Positions 1 to 6,530 of a stretch of 29,363 nt of DNA are shown in pieces. Where the stretch lies: assembly GCA_900765165.1 (NCBI GenBank), contig CAAFQR010000059.1, positions 1 through 29,363 on the forward strand, in the 5' to 3' direction. Both the position numbers and the translations under genes were made by a program. The notes under the pieces were generated by a model. It saw nothing but the letters and a program-made list of their open reading frames with translations, ran no database searches and was not told the DNA's origin. The DNA is from Veillonellaceae bacterium (GTDB taxonomy: Bacteria > Bacillota > Negativicutes > Veillonellales > Veillonellaceae). Position 1 is the stretch's first letter, and every line of letters begins with the position of its first letter.

Positions 1-449
1 ATAAGTTCACCGTCTTCAGTTTCCGCAAGAACATCAAACAAAACACCTTTACCACCAGCAACAAGAGGCGCTCCATCCGTATTCAAAAGCGTCACCTTTT
101 TAAACTTCGTAGGGAATATAGGTCCTCCAGAAGCAAAGTCAAGATTAGTTATTCCAACATCTGTAGATAACAATCCATTAATCAGTGACAAGAGCAATTC
201 CTCATTACATTCACGTCCGAAGAAATATTTAAAAACTGGATCCAATGTCCTGTCATATTTTTTAGGTACACTTTTTTCTTTAATAAAGGCTTCCTGCTCA
301 GGCGTCAGCACAATAGCCTGCTCCTCAACAAAGTCTTCTTTAACAGTCTCTGTTTTATCAGACTCGTTTTTGTCCGCTTCTACTTCAACAATAGCAACTT
401 CAACCTCTAATTCTTCTTTTTCCATATCCCGTTTTGTGTCTTTTCCCAT
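1..449 (-). CDS. Rpn family PD-(D/E)XK nuclease / putative transposase, N-terminal part (runs off the left edge)
   Basis: An open frame starts at the ATG at 449 and continues unbroken to the window edge, about 149 codons. AAAGGA lies about 8 nt upstream; an in-frame ATG eight codons in is a weaker alternative. The first 45 residues are acidic and low-complexity (EKEELEVEVAIVEVEAD). Then comes the start of the Rpn/PDDEXK_2 fold: KYDRTLDPVFKYFFG, a leucine-rich helix (EELLLSLINGLL), and finally GVLFDVLAETEDGELI, matching the 'D-(I/V)-x-A-x-(T/D)-x-x-G' strand that carries the catalytic Asp. The family comprises RecA-independent recombination-promoting nucleases, often annotated as transposases. 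The catalytic E/QxK and the C terminus are outside the window, so integrity cannot be judged. The acidic N-terminal extension is longer than in the members I know. Family assignment is from motif recognition. Confidence 0.8.
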   Translation of the reverse strand, partial: MGKDTKRDMEKEELEVEVAIVEVEADKNESDKTETVKEDFVEEQAIVLTPEQEAFIKEKSVPKKYDRTLDPVFKYFFGRECNEELLLSLINGLLSTDVGITNLDFASGGPIFPTKFKKVTLLNTDGAPLVAGGKGVLFDVLAETEDGEL

Positions 450-540
450 TATTATGTCCTTTCTTAAAACACAATAACAATAATAAAAGCTTGCTTCTAT
501 ACCTAATACTATTGTGCCATAAAAGTGAGCATTTGAAAAT

Positions 541-732
541 TGACCAGTGGTCACATGATACGTCTCACAGTAGACATTTATCCACATGTACTTTTCACAA
601 AGACTTATCCTAAAACACAAACAAAGCCAGAGTTTAAAACTTCACCTAAATCCACCAACCAACCAGCGCGAGCGCAGCAAGCGCTACAACGTAAGACTCC
701 ACCTAAATCACACCAATCGCCAACGCGCACTC
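541..732. repeat. Gene-free spacer with a 13-bp palindrome and a degenerate 40-bp direct repeat
   Basis: No credible gene lies between the Rpn start (449) and 742; the open frame here is proline/lysine-rich with no ribosome binding site. TGACCAGTGGTCA at 541-553 is a perfect palindrome upstream of the Rpn gene and could be an operator. Two related units follow, about 637-675 and 693-732, sharing CACCTAAATC, then CCAAC/CCAATC, then CGCG. The phrase CCTAAATCAACCAATCG recurs at 6015-6031 just ahead of element E2, so these units probably belong to the 5' flank of the E-element family. Confidence 0.5.
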
Positions 733-742
733 ATCTAACACT

Positions 743-1204
743 ACCAACCGTCCGAGGCACTATGTTGAGGCTTTTCCCCCTCTACCGCTTCAAGCTGTGA
801 CCGCCACTAGCGCCGTATCTTACGGCGAAGCTGCGTAGGTGCAAATTGCTGACCGAATGCTCACCAAGATGCGAATCATGTGGTAATGTGTTAGAAAATT
901 GGGAACCGCCAATCGAGAATTGCGCAAAAGGTAAGTCGCGTCATGGCGAATGCCAAAATTCAGCGAAGAAGCAAAATGACTCCGTTGCAACCATGAAGCG
1001 ACCATTTGCGTAGCAGAAGGGAGCGAATGGTTGTGACGGAGTCATTGCCTTAGCGAACTGACAACGCAATGACGCGACTTACCAATGCCAAACTACGAAG
1101 GCGTACCAATTTTCTAACACATTACCCGAGTCGTTCTTGTACATCGGTCACCAATTTGCACCCGATGCGAGCGTAAGACACAGCGCTATGGCGGGCGCAC
1201 TTGA
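743..1204 (+). repeat. Long hairpin element E1 (palindrome family, copy 1)
   Basis: A small 5' hairpin (GAGG at 754-757 with CCTC at 779-782, loop containing CACTATGTTGAGGC and CTTTTCC) is followed by a palindrome of about 410 bp, 791-1203. Outer arms: GACCGCCACTAGCG (799-812) with CGCTATGGCGGGC (1184-1196). Middle: GGTAATGTGTTAGAAAATTG (882-901) with its exact complement ending at 1125. Then GGTAAGTCGCGTCAT (930-944) with ATGACGCGACTTACC (1069-1083). Upper stem 975-994 pairs with 1027-1046 over 20 bp, including two G-T pairs. The apical region is 32 nt (995-1026). The right end touches the -35 of the csoR promoter. There is no coding capacity. It could be a structured RNA or a foldback/MITE-like DNA element. 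Confidence 0.85.
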
Positions 1205-1229
1205 CAGCATCACCTTTCGCACCCATAAT
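1201..1229 (+). promoter_or_regulatory. csoR promoter
   Basis: TTGACA at 1201-1206, a 17-bp spacer, and CATAAT at 1224-1229. The predicted start is near 1236, about 30 nt before the csoR ATG. The -35 directly follows the right end of element E1. Confidence 0.7.
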
Positions 1230-1234
1230 ATACA

Positions 1235-1252
1235 TATACCCCCATCTGTATA
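1235..1252. promoter_or_regulatory. Degenerate CsoR-like operator ahead of csoR
   Basis: TATACCCCCATCTGTATA matches 15 of 18 positions of the perfect box at 1670-1687. It covers the predicted transcription start and lies just before the ribosome binding site, which fits autorepression. Confidence 0.6.
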
Positions 1253-1264
1253 GGAGCGTAAACT

Positions 1265-1540
1265 ATGAGACAATGTATGGATTCCGAAAATTTACACCGC
1301 CGGCTCAAGAAAATCATCGGCCAGGTGCAAGCCATCGACCGCATGATCGACGAAGACGTGCCCTGCGAAGACATCCTGGCGCAACTCAACGCCGCTAAAT
1401 CCGCACTTCACAAATGCGGCCAAGTCGTGCTGGAAGGTCATTTGCAACACTGCGTCCGCGACGGCCTCGAACACGGCGACCCCGAAAAAACCATCGCCAA
1501 CTTCGCCAAAGCCATCGAACGCTTTTCCAATATGAAATAA
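1265..1540 (+). CDS. csoR: CsoR/RcnR-family metal-sensing transcriptional repressor
   Basis: 91 residues, the usual size for the all-helical DUF156 (CsoR/RcnR/FrmR) family, which binds DNA as a tetramer and releases it on metal binding. The N-terminal helix carries RRLKKIIGQVQAIDRMI, the family's DNA-facing signature. The ligand set is Cys34 (VPCEDIL), His59 and Cys63 (EGHLQHC), i.e. the C-H-C pattern of Cu(I) sensors. Nickel-sensing InrS uses the same triad, so Cu is likely but not proven. Cys4 and Cys51 are extra cysteines. The ATG is preceded by TAGGAG. It has its own promoter and a degenerate operator, ends in a strong terminator, and is followed by a metal ATPase with two perfect boxes. 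An open frame beginning at 1201 in another frame is a shadow. Confidence 0.9.
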   Translation: MRQCMDSENLHRRLKKIIGQVQAIDRMIDEDVPCEDILAQLNAAKSALHKCGQVVLEGHLQHCVRDGLEHGDPEKTIANFAKAIERFSNMK

Positions 1541-1603
1541 AAGGCCCCATCCCTGATTCACTGAAATAACCGCTGCGCTTATTTCACCGGATAACGAGTC
1601 CTC

Positions 1604-1650
1604 GCTGTTACTAACCTGAGAAAAATTCTCTATTTAGTAACAGCTTTTTT
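1604..1650 (+). terminator. csoR terminator
   Basis: GCTGTTACTAA (1604-1614) pairs perfectly with TTAGTAACAGC, followed by six T. The loop holds a second small stem, GAGAA/TTCTC. A separate inverted repeat, TGAAATAA/TTATTTCA, sits just upstream at 1562-1586. Confidence 0.85.
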
Positions 1651-1660
1651 AATTTTCTTT

Positions 1661-1689
1661 TTTACAACCTATACCCCTATAGGTATAAT
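1661..1689 (+). promoter_or_regulatory. Metal-ATPase promoter
   Basis: TTTACA at 1661-1666, a 17-bp spacer, and a consensus TATAAT at 1684-1689. CsoR box 1 fills the spacer and overlaps the -10. The predicted start near 1696 leaves a leader of about 150 nt before the ATG, in which I see no recognised riboswitch. Confidence 0.85.
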
Positions 1690-1724
1690 AGACCCATATT
1701 CGTCACTATACCTATAGGGGTATA
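1670..1724. promoter_or_regulatory. Paired CsoR boxes (1670-1687 and 1707-1724)
   Basis: Box 1 is TATACCCCTATAGGTATA. Box 2 is TATACCTATAGGGGTATA, its exact reverse complement; the centres are 37 bp apart. The pseudo-palindromic C-tract/G-tract with TA flanks is the form known for CsoR operators. Box 1 covers the -10 and box 2 lies just downstream of the start, so two repressor tetramers could flank the promoter. That CsoR from 1265-1540 is the ligand is inferred from adjacency. Confidence 0.8.
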
Positions 1725-1849
1725 GCTATCCAAGGATAGTAGTCCTGCTGAGTCCGGCTGCAACCTAGACAAATCCGCTCCGACTATGACGAATCACGTG
1801 TAGAGTCCCGTAACCCGGTAACCATAATGTGGTGTGGAAAGGAGTATGT

Positions 1850-3763
1850 ATGGTTGTATTTGAAAAGTTAGAAGCCTTCCTCGATTGGGGCGGCACCAAA
1901 AAGGATATTGTTTTCGTCGTTCTGTCCGGCCTCGCAATGATAGCCGCTCTCATTGGCGTGCCGACGCCCATCGATCCGTCGTGGCTAGCCATTATCCTCT
2001 GCGGCGTCCCCATCATCCTCGGCGCCATCATCGGCCTTGTGACCGAATTCGACATCAAAGCCGACGTGCTGGTGTCCATCGCCCTCCTCGCAGCCATCGC
2101 GACCGGTGAGATTTTCGCCGCCGGCGAAGTGGCTGTCATCATGCAGCTGGGCGCCCTCCTCGAAGAAATTACCGTGGCCAAAGCCCGCGCCGGCATTGAG
2201 CGCTTGTTGAATTTGTCGCCGCGCACGGCCCGCCTCATCGACGGCGCCAATGAGCGCATTATCGACGCCGAAGCAGTCAAAACTAACGACGCTCTCCGCG
2301 TTCTCCCCGGTGAAATCATCCCCGCCGACGGCGTTATCACGAAGGGCACGACGTCGGTGGACACGTCGGTCATGACCGGCGAATCCATGCCGGTGGACAA
2401 AACCATCGGCGACGAAGTGAGCGGCGGCACCATCAATCGCTTTGGTGTCTTTGAAATGAAAGCCTCTCGGCCCGGTACGGATAGTGCACTTCAGCGCATG
2501 ATTCGTCTGGTCCAGTCCGCTGACGCCGGCAAGGCGCGCATCGTAAACCTCGCCGACCGCTGGGCCACCTGGATTGTGGTCATTGCCCTAACCGCTGCGG
2601 TCCTCACCTACTTTGTAACCGGTGAAATCATGCGCTCAGTAGCGATCCTAGTTGTGTTCTGTCCTTGCGCGCTCGTGCTCGCAACACCGACAGCCATCAT
2701 GGCCGCCATTGGTAACGTATCCAAGCGTGGCATCCTCGTTCGCGAAGGCGATGCGTTAGAGCGCTTAGCCTCTGTTGACGCTGTCGTCTTCGATAAAACA
2801 GGCACCTTAACCTACGGCGTTCCTACCGTTACCGCTGTGGTAAGCACCAATCCGAACCGTACTGACCGCTCCTTATACGACTTAGTCGCTGCGGCGGAGC
2901 TTCATTCCGAACACCCACTAGGCAAAGCTATTGTGAAGTCTTACACCGATAACCATGGTAATCCCGGTGCGCCCAGTGATTTCACCTTAGTACCCGGTCG
3001 CGGCGTTCGTGCCGTGGTCGACACTCACACGGTGCTGGCCGGCAATGCCGCTTTCCTTGGCGAATCGCACATTCCCTTTGGCACCGATGCGATTAACGAT
3101 TTAATCGCGCCGCACCTCAATGATGGTTGCACACTTATCTACATCGCCGTTGACGGTGAGTTCGCCGGCTTCCTCGCCTTGGCCGATACCATTCGCGAAG
3201 CAGCGCCGTCAGTGATTCATGATGTACGCAGTCAGAATATTATCCCCGTACTCCTTACCGGCGACGCTGAAGCATCAGCCCGTCATATCGCTAAGCTTGC
3301 TGGCGTGCCGGAATGCAAAGCATCGTTCTTGCCGGAAGATAAGCTACAATACATTGAAAAATCCGAAGCCATCGGCCGCCACGTTGCCATGGTTGGCGAT
3401 GGTATCAACGACGCACCGGCCCTCAAACGAGCTCACGTTGGCATCGCCATGGGCGGCATCGGCAGTGACATCGCCGTCGAAGCCGCTGACATTGCCTTAA
3501 TCCGCGACGACATCAACCAACTGCCGCACCTGCTCCGCCTGTCACGCCACATGATGACCGTCATCAAATACAACCTCATCTTCTCTATGGCCCTCAACTT
3601 CATCGCCATTATCCTTGCGATTTTAGGAATCTTAGATCCTATTATGGGTGCGTTAGTGCATAATGCAGGATCAATTTTCGTTGTGATCAATTCCGCGTTG
3701 CTCTTGAAATGGCGTAGTGTCGCTATTCAGCCGGCTCACCAGAACGTCCCTGTAATGCCATAG
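1850..3763 (+). CDS. P1B-type heavy-metal-translocating ATPase (probably copper efflux), no N-terminal metal-binding domain
   Basis: 637 residues from the ATG at 1850, preceded by AAAGGAG at 5-nt spacing; a GTG at 1829 lacks a ribosome site. The membrane pump exports a soft metal using ATP. Motifs: actuator TGES (~175), membrane CPC (271-273), phosphorylation DKTGTLT (D315), SEHP with His355, and GDGINDAP (~516). The usual N-terminal CxxC HMA domain is absent; the protein starts almost directly with membrane helices. The last helices read KYNLIFSMALNF and, about 604, HNAGS rather than the MxxSS of classical Cu(I) pumps or the DxG of Zn/Cd pumps, so substrate is open. Control by a C-H-C CsoR argues for Cu. 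The last codons and the TAG stop lie inside the outer arm of element E3. Confidence 0.9.
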   Translation: MVVFEKLEAFLDWGGTKKDIVFVVLSGLAMIAALIGVPTPIDPSWLAIILCGVPIILGAIIGLVTEFDIKADVLVSIALLAAIATGEIFAAGEVAVIMQLGALLEEITVAKARAGIERLLNLSPRTARLIDGANERIIDAEAVKTNDALRVLPGEIIPADGVITKGTTSVDTSVMTGESMPVDKTIGDEVSGGTINRFGVFEMKASRPGTDSALQRMIRLVQSADAGKARIVNLADRWATWIVVIALTAAVLTYFVTGEIMRSVAILVVFCPCALVLATPTAIMAAIGNVSKRGILVREGDALERLASVDAVVFDKTGTLTYGVPTVTAVVSTNPNRTDRSLYDLVAAAELHSEHPLGKAIVKSYTDNHGNPGAPSDFTLVPGRGVRAVVDTHTVLAGNAAFLGESHIPFGTDAINDLIAPHLNDGCTLIYIAVDGEFAGFLALADTIREAAPSVIHDVRSQNIIPVLLTGDAEASARHIAKLAGVPECKASFLPEDKLQYIEKSEAIGRHVAMVGDGINDAPALKRAHVGIAMGGIGSDIAVEAADIALIRDDINQLPHLLRLSRHMMTVIKYNLIFSMALNFIAIILAILGILDPIMGALVHNAGSIFVVINSALLLKWRSVAIQPAHQNVPVMP

Positions 3764-4092
3764 TTGCACAATCCGGCCGATGTACAAGAACGACCCGGAA
3801 CTGTGATGGGGCTGTCAGTCGTATTCTATTACAGCTATCGCCAAAGATAGGCATTACAACTTCCTTTATATAAAGCAAAGACGACGGTTTAGCTATTCGC
3901 TCCCTTCTGTTTCACAAATGGTCGCTACATAGCTAAAACCGTCGTCTTTTTTGCCTTTTATACTAAAATTCAGCTATCCATGCCTATCTTTGGCTATAGC
4001 ACTATCACTATTCTACTTTCCTGAAAGACCCATCACAGTTCGCATGGTTCGTAGCCTCGTGACCCTTCGGCCGGATTGTCGCAACTAATGGC
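3757..4092 (-). repeat. Long hairpin element E3 (palindrome family, inverted copy)
   Basis: Outer arms: GCCATAGTTGC (3757-3767) and GCAACTAATGGC (4081-4092), then AATCCGGCCGA against TCGGCCGGATT. Inner pairings include GGAACTGTGATGGG with CCCATCACAGTTCG and CCAAAGATAGGCAT with ATGCCTATCTTTGG. The upper stem 3877-3896 pairs with 3929-3949 (one bulge) and encloses a 32-nt apex (3897-3928). Read on the minus strand, the apex differs from that of E1 and E2 at only a few positions. GATGTACAAGAACGAC near the left end matches the right ends of E1 and E2 in inverted form. The left end overlaps the stop codon of the metal ATPase. No gene is present from 3764 to 4575. Confidence 0.85.
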
Positions 4093-4210
4093 TACCGGTT
4101 CCTAACCTGCATGAGCCTCCGGCTGAATATGCGACAAAGCTACGCACCTTCAAGCGCATTTGCGGAATTGATTCACAACGAATTGGGTGGTGGGGAAAAA
4201 CATCAACATA

Positions 4211-4580
4211 AAGCCTCTAGGCACTGTGTCCATGTTTTTTTCTTTATCTTTCCCCAGAGATAAGCTGAGCCCGACACGAGGGCCGAATCTACCGGTGAAG
4301 CAGCTTAGGTGCAAATAGCCGGCAAGCGCCAACGAACGCAAGCACGGATTTATTGTCACATTTCGCTGGACTCTATGAAATGCCAAGCGGATACCACCCT
4401 CCGAATTTAAGTGGAGAAAACATTGCGTTAGCGTAGTTTTCGGAACTTAATTCGGAGGGTGGTGACCCACATTCATAGAACACGAAATGTGACAAAAATC
4501 AAAGTGCCAAGGACACTGGCATGCCGGCTATTTACACCAGCCGCGCTCCGTGTCAGATATGGCCCTGTGTCGGGCTTATC
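4211..4580 (+). repeat. Long hairpin element E4 (divergent subfamily)
   Basis: The 5' hairpin CTCTAGG...CCCCAGAG (4215-4259) has the loop word CACTGTGTCC, as in E1 and E2. Outer palindrome: GATAAGC...CCCGACAC (from 4259) with GTGTCGGGCTTATC (4567-4580). Middle: GTGCAAATAGCCGGC with GCCGGCTATTTACAC, and TTGTCACATTTCG with CGAAATGTGACAA. Upper stem 4394-4412 pairs with 4445-4462 (one bulge). The apex 4413-4444 is again 32 nt, but its sequence differs from the other copies: GAAAAC/GTTTTC replaces their GCGACC/GGGAGC pairing. The right end contains the stop codon of the minus-strand gene at 4576-5643. Confidence 0.8.
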
Positions 4581-5643
4581 TTATCTCCAACTTATAGTCT
4601 TCAGGCTTAACAAGTTTCAATACGTCCATAAAGATATAGTTAAAAGCATACGATAGCACGGCCGGCACTACGGAGAACAGACAGAATAGGAACACGGTGT
4701 TCATCGCCGTCCAACCGGTCGAAGAGTTATCTAGCGCCGCCACGGGGCCGACAAAACCAGAGGAACCAAAGCCGGCGCTCATGGGCACGCCTTTTACGTT
4801 AAACACAGCGGCGCAAGCACCCATGATGATAGCCGTGCAAATAATCGGCAACATAGTTCGCGGCTTTGCAATAAAGTTCGCCATGGAAATCTTCGGCGAT
4901 CCAATCCAATGAGCCAAACAAGTACCAATAGAATTTACGCGCCAGCCACCAATGCAGAACCCAAAAGCCGCGGCACAAACACCTAAGTTTCCTGCACCGG
5001 ATCCAATGCCGGATAAGGAAATCGCCAAAGCAATCCCGACCGGTGAAATCGGTGACATAATAAGGAACGCGTAAAGCACCGCAATGAGAATACACATTAA
5101 CAGCGGTTGCAATGTAATGCACGCCTCCACCACCATGCCCACATAGTGCGTAATCATCGTCACGTACGGATAAATAGTGGCGCCGATACCGCCGGCTACG
5201 AACAGTGTCAACGCCGGAATTACCAAAATAGTGTATGATTTCACCTTTTCGCCAATCCACAGAATCAGTGCCACTGCAATGGCCGTCGTAATCCACATCG
5301 TAATAATATCTCCGGTGCCAACGAGCATCAGCCCCTTGCCACCAGCGCCGGCCTTCGCTACACCGCCGGCAAACACCGTTGCCAGCCCTACCGATGCCAT
5401 TTGGATAGGCGTAAACCTAAAAAACGTAGCTGTTATCACGCCAACAGCCATGCCCATCATGGCATTACTTACTAGCGTACCCTGCATCAATAACTGCGCG
5501 CCTTGCCAATACGGCGCCAACAGCCGCAGCGGCAACGACAATAACGCGCCCGGTATCAACACAGTTACAATACCTATGGCCGAACCATTCAAAATATTCA
5601 TCAAAAACTCTTTAACCGAGTATCCTTTGGCACCAAACTGCAC
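4576..5643 (-). CDS. PfoR-like / PTS EIIC_2-family membrane protein
   Basis: 355 residues with about ten hydrophobic segments, matching the PTS_EIIC_2 family (often annotated PfoR, 'putative toxin regulator' or PTS subunit IIC). Supporting words are NGSAIGIVTVLIPGALL at the N terminus, VGTGDIIT, SPVGIALAISLSGIGSGAGNLG and GFGSSGFVGPVAAL, the glycine-rich stretches of this fold. No EIIA or EIIB partners are nearby, so a transport role is unproven; the family is known mostly as orphan genes. The start is a GTG at 5643 with AGAAGGGA upstream; ATG at residue 15 is a possible alternative. The TAA stop lies within the terminal arm of element E4, so the C-terminal residues (EDYKLEIR) may have been altered by the element. 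Confidence 0.75.
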   Translation of the reverse strand: MQFGAKGYSVKEFLMNILNGSAIGIVTVLIPGALLSLPLRLLAPYWQGAQLLMQGTLVSNAMMGMAVGVITATFFRFTPIQMASVGLATVFAGGVAKAGAGGKGLMLVGTGDIITMWITTAIAVALILWIGEKVKSYTILVIPALTLFVAGGIGATIYPYVTMITHYVGMVVEACITLQPLLMCILIAVLYAFLIMSPISPVGIALAISLSGIGSGAGNLGVCAAAFGFCIGGWRVNSIGTCLAHWIGSPKISMANFIAKPRTMLPIICTAIIMGACAAVFNVKGVPMSAGFGSSGFVGPVAALDNSSTGWTAMNTVFLFCLFSVVPAVLSYAFNYIFMDVLKLVKPEDYKLEIR

Positions 5644-5880
5644 GGTGTCACGTCCCTTCTGTACTACATATGCTACACATTTCTAGCTCGCCAAAAACCT
5701 ATAAAGCGAGCGACATATTTACAAAGTTTACTCCACATTTATGAAGCGAACATGGTATTTATTCTAGCACGATACCAGCATGTTAGAAAGAACTTTTCCG
5801 TCAAGATAGGCATAACCAAAACGCTATCGTATTAAACGCTAACTACTACACAAAAAGTAATAAACTTTCTCATAAAACAG

Positions 5881-5989
5881 ACAGAGCCTCGATAAATCCG
5901 GCGAACCGAATCCATCGAGGCTCTGTTTGTACTGTATTAGCGCTTTGCTAATGGCATCTATATAGTCTGAAGTAGCGAACTACTTCAGA
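5881..5989. terminator. Two hairpins upstream of the PfoR-like gene (5881-5926 and 5966-5989)
   Basis: ACAGAGCCTCGAT (5881-5893) pairs perfectly with ATCGAGGCTCTGT (5914-5926), with short A and T flanks; it could stop transcription entering from the uronate operon. TCTGAAGTAG-CGAA-CTACTTCAGA (5966-5989) is a perfect 10-bp hairpin. The remaining sequence, 5644-6014, is AT-rich, and I see no gene in it. Confidence 0.55.
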
Positions 5990-6014
5990 TATACAGCAAA
6001 ATGGAATTTATTTT

Positions 6015-6530
6015 CCTAAATCAACCAATCGTCCTAGGCACTATGTCCAGGCTTTTTCCCCCTAGACACTGGGCGGATAGACAATTTGCTGATAATTCAC
6101 CCATAGGCCCCAAGATTGCCGCTGCTCGCTTCCGCACACGCGCGATAAGCGAACCCGCGCTAAGGGCATTCTACCGGCGGTCCGGCTTAGATGCAAACCG
6201 CTGACCGAATGCTACCAATGATGCGAATCATGTGGTAATGAGCTAGGACTGCCAGGATATGCTAAAACACGCTAGCCAATAGCCAAGTATAGGCATGGAT
6301 ACCTGAAATTTAAAGATATGCAGCCTAAAGGTGGCGACCTAGCTATGAAGCGACCATTTGTGTAACAGAAGGGAGCAAATAGCTAGGCGCCACCTTTGGT
6401 ATATCTAAAGGAAGTAGCAATGCCTATACTTGGCAGTGTCTAGAGTACTAGCATGCCTGGCATCCTAACTCATTACCCGAGTCGTTCTTGTACATCGGTC
6501 AGCAATTTGTTCGCACTATACCGCCCCCGC
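6015..6530 (+). repeat. Long hairpin element E2 (palindrome family, copy 2)
   Basis: The 5' flank CCTAAATCAACCAATCG leads to a small hairpin, CTAGG (6034-6038) with CCTAG (6061-6065), loop word CACTATGTCCAGGC. The main palindrome follows: CCGCTGACCGAATGCT pairs with the region around TACATCGGTCAGCAATTTG (6491-6509), then CAAGTATAGGCATG with CATGCC/TGCCTATACTTG. Upper stem 6327-6346 pairs with 6379-6397 (one bulged A). The apex 6347-6378 is 32 nt and nearly identical to E1. It carries a longer 5' arm than the other copies (6066-6190, GC-rich). The right end abuts the kdgA stop codon. Confidence 0.85.

Noticed and set aside
540..800. Open frame of 86 codons upstream of E1
   Set aside because: No ribosome site, low-complexity Pro/Lys/Thr content, and it runs into the 5' hairpin of element E1.
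743..1204. E elements as CRISPR arrays, group II introns or tRNA clusters
   Set aside because: No regularly spaced direct repeats, no intron domain V signature, no cloverleaf; the dominant feature is one long nested palindrome.
1730..1849. Leader of the metal ATPase as a metal riboswitch
   Set aside because: No stable conserved fold could be recognised and no terminator precedes the gene; the CsoR boxes explain regulation.
4150..4656. Open frames on both strands inside element E4
   Set aside because: They follow from the palindrome: both strands are similarly open, there is no ribosome site, and codon content is unlike the neighbours.
6001..6204. 67-codon open frame at the start of E2
   Set aside because: Covers the small 5' hairpin and the GC-rich arm; no ribosome site and no similarity I recognise.
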